From positions 111,698-175,697 of the forward strand of contig NZ_NPKT01000012.1 of the NCBI RefSeq assembly GCF_008329565.1: a stretch of DNA of 64,000 nt, in the 5' to 3' direction. Below the pieces are notes generated by a model that was not told the origin of the DNA, ran no database searches, and saw only the letters and a program-made list of their open reading frames with translations. A program made the translations under genes and the position numbers. The stretch comes from Mycolicibacterium sp. P1-5. GTDB taxonomy: Bacteria; Actinomycetota; Actinomycetes; Mycobacteriales; Mycobacteriaceae. Below are positions 24,742 through 33,642 of the stretch, piece after piece. How positions within the stretch are numbered: position 1 is the stretch's first letter; every line of letters starts with the position of its first letter.

Positions 24742-26772
24742 ATGCACGTGACGGCGCGCTTTTTCGCGCAAAGTCCCTGGGTCGATCCCGCCTCGCAACC
24801 GAGCCAACTGCGCAGGCCACGGCCCCGCGGCGAGGGCATTCCTGCGCTGAACGGCGTCCGTGGCGTCGCCGTCGCTCTCGTCCTGATCGGCCACAGCGGA
24901 ATCCCCGGCGTCGCAGGCGGATTCATCGGCGTCGACGTCTTCTTCGTGCTCAGCGGATTCCTGATCACGTCGCTGCTGCTCGACGAGATCGGCCGGACCG
25001 GGCAGCTGGACCTCGGTGCGTTCTGGATCCGCCGTGCCCGGCGGCTGCTGCCGGCTCTGCTGCTGATGGTGCTGGCGGTGATCGCGGCGCGCCTGCTGTT
25101 CCCGCCCGACGCCGTCAGCGGCCTGCGCAACGACGCGGTCGCCGCCTTCCTGTGGGTGGCGAACTGGGCCTTCGTCGCGCACGAGACCGATTACTTCAGT
25201 CAGGGCGCGCCGCCGTCGCCGCTGCAGCACACCTGGTCGCTGGGTGTCGAGGAGCAGTATTACCTGGTTTGGCCGCTGCTGATCGTCGGCATCGCGGTCC
25301 TGCTGGCGATGATCGCGCGGCGCCGCGAGAAGACGCCGACCATCGTCGCGGTCCGGCGCGCGGTGCTCGTACTGGCCGTGGCGGGAACGCTCGCATCGGC
25401 GGCCGAGGCGATCCTGATGTCGTCCGACACCTCCCTGAACCGGGTCTACTTCGGCACCGACACCCGCGCGCAGGCGCTGCTGATCGGTGCGGCGGCGGCC
25501 GCGCTCCTCGTCCGGGACTGGCCGGCGATGGTCGCCGGCTGGCCGTTGATCCGGCCGCGCTGGGGCCGGTGGTTGGCCGGCGGTGTGCCGGTGGCCGGTG
25601 TGGCCGTCCTGGCGGCGATCACGCATGTCGCGACGGGCAGCGCCACCGAGTTCCGGCACGGCCTGCTGATCGTCGTGGCGGTCGCCGCGGTGGCGGTGAT
25701 CACGGGAGTCGCCCTCGAGCAGAACGGACCGGTCGCGTGGGTGCTGTCCACCCCGCCGCTGGTGGCCCTCGGCGTCGTGTCCTACGGCGTCTACCTGTGG
25801 CATTGGCCGGTGTTCCTGATCCTCACCGGCGAGCGCACCGGCTGGACGGGTTATGCGCTGTTCGGCGCCCGCTGCGCGATCACGCTGGTGGCGGCGGTCG
25901 GGTCGTGGTGGCTGATCGAGCGGCCGATTCGGCGTTGGCGGCCCGTGCACGTCCCGCAGCTGCGGCTGGCGGCCGCGACAATGGCCACCGCCGTCGCGGT
26001 CGCGGTGGTCGTCGTACCGGTGGGCACCCGCATCGATCCGTCGAGCCCCGACGTCACCCAGGCGGCGTTGGTCTCACCTGCGGAGACGGTGCGGTTGGCC
26101 GCACCGGTGCAGGCCGGTCCCCGCCCGCACACCGTCTCGGTGTTCGGTGACTCCATCGGGTGGACCATGATGCGCTATCTGCCGCCCACCCCGGGCATCA
26201 GCTTCTTGGACCGCACCACGATCGGCTGTGGCCTGGTGCGTGGTGGGCCGTACCGCTACTCCGCTCAGACCCTGGAGCAGAAGCCCGAATGCGACGCCTG
26301 GCCGGAGCGCTGGGCGCAGCGGATCTCCCACGACCGGCCGGATGTGGTGCTGATGGTCGTCGGGCGCTGGGAAACGGTCGATCGCAAATGGCAGAACAAG
26401 TGGGCGCACATCGGCCAACCCGACTACGACCAGTACCTGGAGAGCGAGCTTCGGCACGCACTGGACATCCTGAGTTCCACCGGGGCGCTGGTCGTGGTGA
26501 CCACCGAGCCGTACAACCGGCACGGTGAACAGGCGAACGGCAACCTGTACCCCGAGGATCAGCCCAGCCGAGTCGACCAATGGAACACGTTGCTGCGCAA
26601 GGTTGTAGCGGGCCGGAAGAATGTCACGGTGCTCGACATGAACAAGAAGCTCGCGCCGAACGGCAACTACACCAACAAGATCAACGGCGTGCAGGTTCGC
26701 AGCGACGGCGTGCATCCCACGCCCAACGCGGTCAAATGGATGACCCCGTGGCTGCTTGACGCAGTCCGCTGA
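24742..26772 (+). CDS. acyltransferase-3 / SGNH-domain membrane O-acyltransferase
   Basis: A 676-residue two-part protein of the OatA layout. Residues about 30-410 form an acyltransferase-3 membrane domain (GVRGVAVALVLIGHSG with its catalytic-type His, GGFIGVDVFFVLSGFLIT, RRARRLLPALLL, TWSLGVEEQYYLVWPLL) with about ten helices. The C-terminal extracytoplasmic SGNH hydrolase domain has FGDSIGW (Ser nucleophile) near residue 472 and SDGVHPT (Asp and His) near 654. It probably moves acyl groups from inside to an envelope glycan or glycolipid. Its target (peptidoglycan, arabinogalactan, trehalose or other lipid) cannot be deduced. It ends next to a tandem repeat shared with the chorismate mutase end. 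Confidence 0.9.
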   Translation: MHVTARFFAQSPWVDPASQPSQLRRPRPRGEGIPALNGVRGVAVALVLIGHSGIPGVAGGFIGVDVFFVLSGFLITSLLLDEIGRTGQLDLGAFWIRRARRLLPALLLMVLAVIAARLLFPPDAVSGLRNDAVAAFLWVANWAFVAHETDYFSQGAPPSPLQHTWSLGVEEQYYLVWPLLIVGIAVLLAMIARRREKTPTIVAVRRAVLVLAVAGTLASAAEAILMSSDTSLNRVYFGTDTRAQALLIGAAAAALLVRDWPAMVAGWPLIRPRWGRWLAGGVPVAGVAVLAAITHVATGSATEFRHGLLIVVAVAAVAVITGVALEQNGPVAWVLSTPPLVALGVVSYGVYLWHWPVFLILTGERTGWTGYALFGARCAITLVAAVGSWWLIERPIRRWRPVHVPQLRLAAATMATAVAVAVVVVPVGTRIDPSSPDVTQAALVSPAETVRLAAPVQAGPRPHTVSVFGDSIGWTMMRYLPPTPGISFLDRTTIGCGLVRGGPYRYSAQTLEQKPECDAWPERWAQRISHDRPDVVLMVVGRWETVDRKWQNKWAHIGQPDYDQYLESELRHALDILSSTGALVVVTTEPYNRHGEQANGNLYPEDQPSRVDQWNTLLRKVVAGRKNVTVLDMNKKLAPNGNYTNKINGVQVRSDGVHPTPNAVKWMTPWLLDAVR

Positions 26773-26776
26773 CTCC

Positions 26777-26827
26777 GTGCGTCAGCTGCTGAACGCAGTG
26801 CGTCAGCTGCTGAACGCAGTGCGTCAG
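26777..26827. repeat. 21-bp tandem repeat, 2.4 copies, at a convergent gene junction
   Basis: Units at 26777-26797 and 26798-26818 are identical (GTGCGTCAGCTGCTGAACGC plus A), followed by the first 9 nt of a third at 26819-26827. The third partial copy contains the chorismate mutase stop codon (TCA at 26824-26826 on the plus strand), so the repeat looks like a slippage duplication of sequence just downstream of that gene. Confidence 0.9.
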
Positions 26828-27096
26828 GAGTGGCCGAGTCTCCCGCGGCCCATGCGCAGCAGCAGCATCGCCAGATCCTTGCCGTCCGGCCCGAGTTGGC
26901 TGTAGCGCTCGATGACCTTCATCTCCCGGCTGTGCACCAGCCGGGTACCACCGGAGGCCATCCGGGCCCGGCCGATCTCCTGGGAGACCTCGGTGCGACG
27001 CTTGACCGCGGCCAGGATCTCGGCGTCGAGCCGGTCGATCTCGCTGCGCAGGCTGTCGATGTTGTTCTCGGCTTCAGGAACCATTTCCAGAGTCAT
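26824..27096 (-). CDS. aroQ: chorismate mutase (AroQ class, Rv0948c type)
   Basis: A 90-residue all-helical chorismate mutase converting chorismate to prephenate for Phe/Tyr synthesis. The N-terminal helix IDSLRSEIDRLDAEILAAVKRRTEVSQEIGRAR carries the AroQ-delta pattern, including the active-site Arg/Lys set, and the C-terminal GKDLAMLLLRMGRGRLGHS is the segment that docks to DAHP synthase and boosts activity in M. tuberculosis. GAGGAG precedes ATG 27096. It is a single free domain, not fused to prephenate dehydratase. A strong hairpin and a possible leader peptide lie upstream. Confidence 0.93.
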   Translation of the reverse strand: MTLEMVPEAENNIDSLRSEIDRLDAEILAAVKRRTEVSQEIGRARMASGGTRLVHSREMKVIERYSQLGPDGKDLAMLLLRMGRGRLGHS

Positions 27097-27144
27097 CGCT
27101 TCGTTCTCCTCAGGTGTGGGTCTGGTCCCATTCAGTCCCGGGCC

Positions 27145-27258
27145 TCACACAAGAGACGAGCCCCGGGTCCGGATGCGGACCGCGGGGCTCTCGGGTTGAG
27201 CAGCTAGATACCCACGGGCACCGCGGCCCGGTACCCGTAGAAAAATCGACGCTGCCAT
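27145..27258 (-). CDS. possible 37-residue leader ORF upstream of chorismate mutase
   Basis: An open frame from ATG 27258 to TGA 27145, 49 nt before the chorismate mutase ATG. The peptide starts MAASIFLRVPGRGARGYLAA and ends RTRGSSLV. Its second half is exactly the DNA that forms the strong hairpin at 27158-27190, so translation would unfold the hairpin. It is not rich in Phe, Tyr or Trp, so a classic amino-acid attenuator is doubtful. No good ribosome site is seen; initiation may be leaderless. Confidence 0.3.
   Translation of the reverse strand: MAASIFLRVPGRGARGYLAAQPESPAVRIRTRGSSLV
27158..27190 (-). promoter_or_regulatory. strong hairpin in the chorismate mutase 5' region
   Basis: Arms GAGCCCCGGGTCC (27158-27170) and GGACCGCGGGGCTC (27177-27190) pair over 13 bp with one bulged base and a 6-nt loop. 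It lies 62 nt upstream of the aroQ start, between two divergently oriented genes, where a terminator would serve neither coding region. A transcript leader element or the end of a small RNA is more likely. Confidence 0.6.
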
Positions 27259-27340
27259 GAAAGCACGATCGCAAGTGTGCCACTCCCATGCGGGGCTTCG
27301 CAAAAAAACTGTCGCCGTACAGCGGTAAGTTGGGTCGGAC

Positions 27341-29692
27341 ATGAGTGTGCACGTGACAGATTTCAAACCCCCGGCCGACGCGGCCGAACTCCTCGAGGGC
27401 CTCAATCCTCAGCAGCGCCAGGCGGTGCTGCACGAAGGCCCTCCGCTGCTGATCGTTGCCGGCGCCGGATCGGGCAAGACAGCGGTCCTCACCCGGCGGA
27501 TCGCCTATCTGCTGGCGGCCCGCGACGTCGGGCCCGGCCAGGTGCTCGCGATCACGTTCACCAACAAGGCCGCCGCCGAGATGCGCGAGCGGGTGGTTTC
27601 GCTCGTCGGTCCGCGGGCGCGCAATATGTGGGTGTCGACATTTCACTCCACGTGCGTGCGGATCCTGCGCAATCAGGCTTCGCTGATTCCCGGACTGAAC
27701 TCGAACTTCTCGATCTACGACGCCGACGACTCGCGCCGCCTGCTGCTGATGATCGCCAAGGACATGGGGCTCGACACCAAGCGGTACACGCCGCGGCTGC
27801 TTGCCAACGCGATTTCCAACCTGAAGAACGAACTGATCGCGCCTGAGGACGCGGTGGCAGCGCTCGAACCCGGGTCGGACGACCTGACCCGCACGGTCGC
27901 CAGCGTCTACGGCGAATACCAGCGCCGGCTGCGCGGGGCCAATGCCCTGGACTTCGACGACCTCATCGGCGAGACCGTCGCCGTGCTGCAGAACTTCCCG
28001 CAGATCGCCCAGTACTACCGCAGGCGATTCCGGCACATCCTGGTCGACGAATACCAGGACACCAACCACGCCCAGTACGTCTTGGTCCGTGAACTCGTCG
28101 GGGTGAACGCACCGGACACCGACACCGTGGCACCCAGCGAACTGTGCGTCGTCGGTGACGCCGACCAGTCGATTTACGCGTTCCGCGGCGCGACGATCCG
28201 CAACATCGAGGACTTCGAGCGCGACTTCCCGAATGCCACCACGATCCTGCTCGAGCAGAACTACCGCTCGACCCAGAACATCCTGAACGCGGCCAACTCG
28301 GTCATCTCCCGCAACGCCAACCGGCGCGAGAAGCGGCTGTGGACCGACGAGGGAGACGGCGAGCTGATCGTCGGTTACGTCGCCGACAACGAGCACGACG
28401 AAGCCCGGTTCGTCGCAGGTGAGATCGATGCGCTCGCCGACCGCGGTCACATCACCTATAACGACGTTGCGGTGTTCTACCGCACCAACAACTCGTCGCG
28501 CTCACTCGAGGAAGTGTTCATCCGAGCCGGTATCCCGTACAAGGTGGTCGGCGGCGTTAGGTTCTACGAGCGCAAGGAGATTCGCGATATCGTCGCCTAC
28601 CTGCGAGTGCTGGACAACCCCGGCGACGCTGTCAGTCTGCGACGCATCCTGAACACACCGCGCCGAGGCATCGGCGACCGTGCCGAGGCATGCGTGGCGG
28701 TGTACGCCGAGAACACCGGCGCCACCTTCGCCGACGCGCTGACCGCCGCGGCCGCCGGCAAGGTGCCGATGCTCAACACCCGCTCGGAGAAGGCGATCGC
28801 GAGTTTCGTCAACCTGCTCGACGACTTGCGCGGCAAGCTCGACGACGAGCTGGGCGACCTGGTCGAGGCGGTCCTGGATCGCACCGGATACCGCAACGAG
28901 CTGGAGTCATCCAGCGACCCGCAGGACCTGGCCCGGCTGGACAACCTCAATGAGTTGGTCAGTGTCGCACACGAATTCAGCATCGACCGGGCCAACGCCG
29001 CCGCGCTGGCAGCCGAGGATGCCGACCAGGACCAGGACGAGGACGTGCCTCAAACCGGCATACTCGCCGAGTTCCTGGAGCGGGTGTCGCTGGTGGCCGA
29101 CTCCGATGATCTGCCCGAGCACGGCTCAGGCGTGGTCACGATGATGACGTTGCACACCGCCAAGGGCCTGGAGTTTCCGGTCGTCTTCGTGACCGGCTGG
29201 GAGGACGGCATGTTCCCGCACATGCGGGCGCTTGGCGATCCGGCCGAGTTATCCGAGGAGCGCCGCCTGGCCTATGTGGGCATAACCCGTGCGCGCCAAC
29301 GGCTTTACCTCACCCGTGCCAAGGTCCGCTCGTCGTGGGGGCAACCGATGCTGAACCCGGAATCGCGCTTCCTGCGCGAGATTCCGGAGCATCTACTCGA
29401 CTGGCGCCGCACCGATCCCACACCGTCGTACAGCGCGCCGGGCCGATTTTCTTCTGGAGCGGGTGGGTTGGTCGGCACCCCCCGGCCGTCACCGATGCGC
29501 CAGGCGGGCGGGGGTAGCAAGCGTGGGCTGGTGGTCCTGGAACCGGGCGACCGGGTCAACCATGACAAGTACGGTCTGGGCCGCGTCGAGGAGGTGTCGG
29601 GGATGGGGGAGTCGGCGATGTCACTGATCGACTTCGGCAGCGCCGGGCGCGTCAAGCTGATGCACAACCACGCGCCGATCCAGAAGCTCTGA
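27341..29692 (+). CDS. uvrD1: ATP-dependent DNA helicase UvrD1
   Basis: A 783-residue superfamily-1A 3'-5' helicase of the UvrD/PcrA class, acting in nucleotide-excision repair and, in mycobacteria, stimulated by Ku. Visible motifs: Walker A AGAGSGKTAVLTRR (about residues 41-54), TFTNKAAAEMRERV, VDEYQDTNHAQY (Walker B), GDADQSIYAFRGA, QNYRSTQNIL, TLHTAKGLEFPVVF and YVGITRARQRLYL. The C-terminal GDRVNHDKYGLGRVEEVSGMG is the Tudor-like segment that contacts RNA polymerase or Ku in homologs. It is divergent from the chorismate mutase gene, as Rv0948c-Rv0949. Confidence 0.97.
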   Translation: MSVHVTDFKPPADAAELLEGLNPQQRQAVLHEGPPLLIVAGAGSGKTAVLTRRIAYLLAARDVGPGQVLAITFTNKAAAEMRERVVSLVGPRARNMWVSTFHSTCVRILRNQASLIPGLNSNFSIYDADDSRRLLLMIAKDMGLDTKRYTPRLLANAISNLKNELIAPEDAVAALEPGSDDLTRTVASVYGEYQRRLRGANALDFDDLIGETVAVLQNFPQIAQYYRRRFRHILVDEYQDTNHAQYVLVRELVGVNAPDTDTVAPSELCVVGDADQSIYAFRGATIRNIEDFERDFPNATTILLEQNYRSTQNILNAANSVISRNANRREKRLWTDEGDGELIVGYVADNEHDEARFVAGEIDALADRGHITYNDVAVFYRTNNSSRSLEEVFIRAGIPYKVVGGVRFYERKEIRDIVAYLRVLDNPGDAVSLRRILNTPRRGIGDRAEACVAVYAENTGATFADALTAAAAGKVPMLNTRSEKAIASFVNLLDDLRGKLDDELGDLVEAVLDRTGYRNELESSSDPQDLARLDNLNELVSVAHEFSIDRANAAALAAEDADQDQDEDVPQTGILAEFLERVSLVADSDDLPEHGSGVVTMMTLHTAKGLEFPVVFVTGWEDGMFPHMRALGDPAELSEERRLAYVGITRARQRLYLTRAKVRSSWGQPMLNPESRFLREIPEHLLDWRRTDPTPSYSAPGRFSSGAGGLVGTPRPSPMRQAGGGSKRGLVVLEPGDRVNHDKYGLGRVEEVSGMGESAMSLIDFGSAGRVKLMHNHAPIQKL

Positions 29693-29708
29693 CCACGGCG
29701 GTGCGACC

Positions 29709-30608
29709 TTGACCGCCCTCGTGGTGGCCGCGCTCCTGTTGTGGTGCCTCGTGTTCATCTGGGTCGCGCGTCATCACGCCTTCCTGGTCGCGGCGATGGC
29801 GCGGCTGCGGGCGACCGGTGCGGCGGGCGCCGTGAGCTCGTGGGCGACCCAGCGCTTCAGCAGACCCGCGACGAGGTTGGCACGATTGCTGTCGGTGGAC
29901 GTGACGGCGGCCCTGGGGCTGGTGCTGGGGGTTGTCGCGGTCGCTCTGTTGGCGGCGGGATTCACCGAGTTGCTCGACGACGTTTTGGAGGGCGAGCTCG
30001 ACTCGTACGTTGATCGGCCGGTTACTCAGTGGGTAGCGGGCCATCGTGATGCCTGGCTGACCGGGATCTTCAAAGTACTTACCCACGTAGGTGATCCCTT
30101 GTCGCTGGTGGTGATAGTCGCCATTGTCAGTGCATGGGTCTGTTGGCGGATCCGTTCATGGCTGCCCGCGGTGCTCGGATTGTCCGGTCTGATCGGCGTC
30201 GGTGTGGTGTTGGTCGTGGCCAAGTGGATTGTTGGCCGCAGCAGGCCGCCATCGTGGACTGCGGTCATCGTCGAAGACGGTTTCTCGTTTCCGTCGGGCC
30301 ACGCAACCGGCGGTGTCGCTGTTGCGGTGCTGCTCGCCTGGATGGCGTGCTGGGTCATTCGCGGTTGGACGGCCCGGGTGGTGTTGTGGGGCAGCGCGGT
30401 TGCAGCCGCCGGGATCGTGGGATTTTCCCGCGTGTATCTGGGTGTGCACTACCTCAGTGACGTCGTCGCCGGGGCTTTCCTCGGTGCTGCCTGGGCGATC
30501 GGTGTGATCGTTGTCGGGGAGTGGTGGGGCAACCGGCGGCGCTCAGCGCGCCCGGCTCCAACGTCGGGTCGAGGGGTGCAGCGCCAGGATCAGACTCGCC
30601 AGCGGTAG
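29709..30608 (+). CDS. PAP2-family membrane phosphatase
   Basis: A 299-residue membrane protein with about six helices and the three PAP2 phosphatase motifs: KWIVGRSRPP, PSGHATGG (catalytic His) and SRVYLGVHYLSDVVAG (second catalytic His). It likely removes phosphate from a lipid phosphate or polyprenyl diphosphate at the outer face of the membrane. The start appears to be TTG 29709, 17 nt after uvrD1; the protein then opens with a membrane helix. The last 22 codons overlap the convergent membrane gene, and the C-terminal tail is Arg/Pro-rich. Confidence 0.88.
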   Translation: MTALVVAALLLWCLVFIWVARHHAFLVAAMARLRATGAAGAVSSWATQRFSRPATRLARLLSVDVTAALGLVLGVVAVALLAAGFTELLDDVLEGELDSYVDRPVTQWVAGHRDAWLTGIFKVLTHVGDPLSLVVIVAIVSAWVCWRIRSWLPAVLGLSGLIGVGVVLVVAKWIVGRSRPPSWTAVIVEDGFSFPSGHATGGVAVAVLLAWMACWVIRGWTARVVLWGSAVAAAGIVGFSRVYLGVHYLSDVVAGAFLGAAWAIGVIVVGEWWGNRRRSARPAPTSGRGVQRQDQTRQR

Positions 30609-31151
30609 CACCGGAATCAGATACACCGCCAACGGAATTCGCGCGCCCGCGACGAACACACTGCCGAACGTCAACAACGCGATGACGGCACCGAACGCGA
30701 TCAGGTAGCGCCCTACTGGGCGGCGCAGTAGCAACGTGATCACCCCTGCGATGGTGGTGACCGCGAACAGCAGAGTCAGGAAGCCCACCGCCAGGCAGAA
30801 CAGCCGGTCGGTGCCCCACCATCCGGTGATCAGGTCGGTGGCGACGACGCCGGTGGCCCATCCGCTGATGATGCTGACGGCGCCGGCCGCGATGGCGGTG
30901 CGGCTGGTCGACACGTCCAGGACGCCCGGGCGGGCCGGCACCGCGACAGGGGTGGCGCGGCGGATCAGCCCAGTCGGAGCGTCGTCGATCGGTGGACTGC
31001 CGATGTTCGTGGTGCGGTCATCGGCAGTCTGGGGGATGGGTCCGGTGGGGGCCCGACGGATGATGCCGGTGCGCGGCTCTGCGGGCTGGGGGATCGGTCC
31101 CGACGGCTGGCGCCGGATGATGCGGGTGTGCGGATCGTTCGGTTCAGGCAC
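30543..31151 (-). CDS. membrane protein with N-terminal RRxPxGPIPQ repeats
   Basis: A 202-residue protein in two parts. Residues 1-70 are Pro/Arg-rich, with an imperfect repeat of about 19 residues around GIIRRAPTGPIPQ occurring two and a half times, ending GLIRR. Residues about 75-190 contain four membrane helices. GTG 31151 is chosen because it begins 5 nt after the M23 peptidase stop; a longer frame would overlap that gene. The repeat region should be cytoplasmic and disordered. No family is recognised. Tight linkage suggests joint expression with the cell-wall peptidase. Confidence 0.75.
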   Translation of the reverse strand: MPEPNDPHTRIIRRQPSGPIPQPAEPRTGIIRRAPTGPIPQTADDRTTNIGSPPIDDAPTGLIRRATPVAVPARPGVLDVSTSRTAIAAGAVSIISGWATGVVATDLITGWWGTDRLFCLAVGFLTLLFAVTTIAGVITLLLRRPVGRYLIAFGAVIALLTFGSVFVAGARIPLAVYLIPVLPLASLILALHPSTRRWSRAR

Positions 31152-31155
31152 CGGG

Positions 31156-32208
31156 TCAGCCGACGTAGGGGCCGACGGACAGCCCCCGCTGCGCCAGCCA
31201 GGGCGCCGGATCAATGAAGTTGACGCCGTTCTGCAGCACACTGAAATGCAGGTGCGGGCCGGTCGAATTGCCTCGGTTGCCGATGGTGGCGATCTGGTCG
31301 CCGGCGAACACCCGCTGACCGATCTGCACTGTCCAGGTGTTGACGTGGCCGTACAGGGTGACCGTGCCGTCGGAATGGCGCAGCTTGACCCAGGCGCCGT
31401 AGCCCGCCGTCGGGCCGGCGTCGATCACGACACCGTCGGAGACGGCGACGATCGGCGTACCGATCGGCCCGGCCAGATCGATGCCGGCGTGCAGAGCGCC
31501 CCAGCGGTAGCCGAAGCCCGAGGTGTACACGCCCTTGGTGGGCATCACGAACAGCGGCCGCTGCAGCCGGGCTTCACGCTCGGCTCGCTCCTGGGCGTAG
31601 GCATTACCGTTGGCCAGTTCCTCACCGTGCACGGCGTCTGCGATCGGCTTCACCGCGATCAGCTGCACGCCGCGGGGTTGGGTCACCGAGCCGTCCATGG
31701 GCGCCTTGTCGGCAGCCAGCACGGTCTGCGTGGTGGTGTCGGTGGCGGGCTTGACCGCCGTGTAGGCGGCCGCGGCGGCGGCGCCCGCGGCCATCGCCGC
31801 GATCATCACGCGGCCTTTGACCGCGCCGGTGGGCTGCCTGCGATGCTGCGGGGTACGCGGCAGCACGTCAGTGTTGTCGCTGTTGATGAAGCGCGGCACC
31901 TCGGCGCGCTCGGCCCGCGGGGCGAACTCGGTCGGCACGGCCAGTCGGAGCGGTTCGACGTCGTCTGCGTCGTTCAGGTCGTCGAGCTCGGGGCAGCGCG
32001 CCACCTGAAGACTGTCAAAGGCGGTGCTTTCGCGGAAGTCGATGTCGCAGAGGTCGCCGAACTCGTTGAACGGGATGATGTCCGTGACGTCCAGCCGCTC
32101 AGGGTCCAGGGCTCGTTTCGACGGCACGCGGCGATCGAAAGTCCTGGTCAAAGCCTGCGAGGCCGAAAGATCTCCGATGGAACTCGGTGCCGGCCGATGC
32201 TGCGTCAA
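31156..32208 (-). CDS. M23-family (LytM-type) peptidase, Rv0950c type
   Basis: A 350-residue protein with a long cytoplasmic N-terminal part, one membrane helix (about residues 134-152, GRVMIAAMAAGAAAAAAYTA) and an extracytoplasmic M23 domain (about 225-340). Zinc-site motifs are intact: ALHAGIDLAGP (HxxxD) and GPHLHFSV (HxH), so it may truly cut peptidoglycan cross-links rather than only activate other hydrolases. The N-terminal 130 residues contain acidic stretches and end in PRTPQHRRQPTG before the helix. The membrane repeat protein follows after 4 nt. An inverted repeat lies in the gap to sucC. Confidence 0.9.
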   Translation of the reverse strand: MTQHRPAPSSIGDLSASQALTRTFDRRVPSKRALDPERLDVTDIIPFNEFGDLCDIDFRESTAFDSLQVARCPELDDLNDADDVEPLRLAVPTEFAPRAERAEVPRFINSDNTDVLPRTPQHRRQPTGAVKGRVMIAAMAAGAAAAAAYTAVKPATDTTTQTVLAADKAPMDGSVTQPRGVQLIAVKPIADAVHGEELANGNAYAQERAEREARLQRPLFVMPTKGVYTSGFGYRWGALHAGIDLAGPIGTPIVAVSDGVVIDAGPTAGYGAWVKLRHSDGTVTLYGHVNTWTVQIGQRVFAGDQIATIGNRGNSTGPHLHFSVLQNGVNFIDPAPWLAQRGLSVGPYVG

Positions 32209-32466
32209 AACTCAAAGTCCCTTTAGTCGTGACCAAAGCGTTATCTGGACCCCGACGACGTTAACGAACAGTGGAAGGGGGAGGCAACCCAAGACCTTAT
32301 TCCACGGAGGATTGTGAGTTGAATCACTTCAACTCCGCGGTGAGATGTACCACATGACCGGTACGCGGCGACGGAGTCCCGAAGCCGTCTAGATACAGTT
32401 CCCCCCGGAGCGACTTCCCTATCACGATCTCCAAAAAGCAGTCAGCGCCGACCAGACAGTGAGCCC
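32209..32466. promoter_or_regulatory. divergent promoter region between M23 peptidase and sucC
   Basis: 258 nt without a gene. It contains a perfect inverted repeat at 32316-32335 (GAGTTGAAtcacTTCAACTC, 8-bp arms, 4-nt spacer) and a weaker GTACC/GGTAC pair at 32347-32364. The first repeat is 131 nt from sucC and 107 nt from the peptidase start. It could be an operator for either gene. No known regulator motif is recognised. Confidence 0.5.
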
Positions 32467-33630
32467 ATGGATCTTTTCGAGTATCAGGCGAAAGAACTGT
32501 TCGCCAAGCACAACGTTCCCACCACGCCGGGCCGGGTCACCGACTCGCCTGAGGAGGCCAAAGCCATCGCCGAGGAAATCGGCAAGCCCGTGATGGTCAA
32601 GGCTCAGGTGAAGGTGGGTGGCCGCGGGAAGGCCGGTGGCGTCAAGTACGCCGCGACCCCCGACGACGCCTACATCCACGCCAAGGACATTCTCGGCCTG
32701 GACATCAAGGGCCACATCGTCAAGAAGCTGCTGGTCGCCGAGGCCAGCGACATCGCTGAGGAGTACTACATCTCCTTCCTGCTCGACCGCTCCAACCGCA
32801 CCTACCTGGCCATGTGCTCGGTCGAGGGCGGCATGGAGATCGAGGAAGTGGCCGCGACCAAGCCCGACCGTCTGGCCAAGGTGCCCGTCGACGCCGTCAA
32901 GGGTGTCGACCTGGCCTTCGCGCGTGAGATCGCCGAGAAGGGCCACCTCCCCGCCGAGGTGCTCGACGCCGCGGCCGTGACCATCCAGAAGCTCTGGGAG
33001 GTCTTCGTCGGTGAGGACGCGACCTTGGTCGAGGTGAACCCGCTGGTGCGCACGCCCGACGATCAGATCCTCGCGCTGGACGGCAAGGTCACCCTGGACG
33101 CCAACGCCGACTTCCGTCAGGCCGGCCACGCCGAGTTCGAGGACAAGGACGCCACCGATCCGCTCGAGCTCAAGGCCAAGGAGAACGACCTCAACTACGT
33201 CAAGCTCGACGGCGAGGTCGGCATCATCGGCAACGGCGCGGGTCTGGTCATGTCGACGCTCGACGTCGTCGCGTACGCCGGTGAGAAGCACGGCGGCGTG
33301 AAGCCCGCCAACTTCCTCGACATCGGTGGTGGCGCCTCTGCCGAAGTGATGGCCAACGGTCTCGACGTCATCCTCGGTGACGACCAGGTGAAGAGCGTGT
33401 TCGTCAACGTGTTCGGCGGCATCACCGCGTGTGACGCGGTGGCCAACGGCATCGTCGGCGCCCTGAAGAAGCTCGGTGACAGCGCGAACAAGCCCCTCGT
33501 CGTGCGCCTCGACGGCAACAATGTCGAAGAAGGCCGTCGCATCCTCGACGAAGCCAACCACCCCCTGGTGATCCAGGCCGACACCATGGACTCCGGCGCC
33601 GACAAGGCCGCCGAGCTGGCGAACAAGTAA
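32467..33630 (+). CDS. sucC: succinyl-CoA ligase (ADP-forming) beta subunit
   Basis: TCA-cycle enzyme subunit with the ATP-grasp fold; with SucD it converts succinyl-CoA to succinate while forming ATP. 387 residues: [18 protein letters not shown] start, [17 protein letters not shown] (ATP-grasp Lys region), LVEVNPLV (metal-binding), and the C-terminal domain with [10 protein letters not shown] and [13 protein letters not shown]. sucD follows 12 nt later with its own ribosome site; the pair is one operon closed by a strong hairpin. Gene order sucC-sucD next to Rv0950c matches M. tuberculosis. Confidence 0.98.
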   Translation: MDLFEYQAKELFAKHNVPTTPGRVTDSPEEAKAIAEEIGKPVMVKAQVKVGGRGKAGGVKYAATPDDAYIHAKDILGLDIKGHIVKKLLVAEASDIAEEYYISFLLDRSNRTYLAMCSVEGGMEIEEVAATKPDRLAKVPVDAVKGVDLAFAREIAEKGHLPAEVLDAAAVTIQKLWEVFVGEDATLVEVNPLVRTPDDQILALDGKVTLDANADFRQAGHAEFEDKDATDPLELKAKENDLNYVKLDGEVGIIGNGAGLVMSTLDVVAYAGEKHGGVKPANFLDIGGGASAEVMANGLDVILGDDQVKSVFVNVFGGITACDAVANGIVGALKKLGDSANKPLVVRLDGNNVEEGRRILDEANHPLVIQADTMDSGADKAAELANK

Positions 33631-33642
33631 GGGACACTTGAT

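Noticed and set aside
24625..25950. 441-codon antisense frame over the acyltransferase gene
   Set aside because: Low-complexity Arg/Asp/Gln sequence typical of antisense to GC-rich membrane genes.
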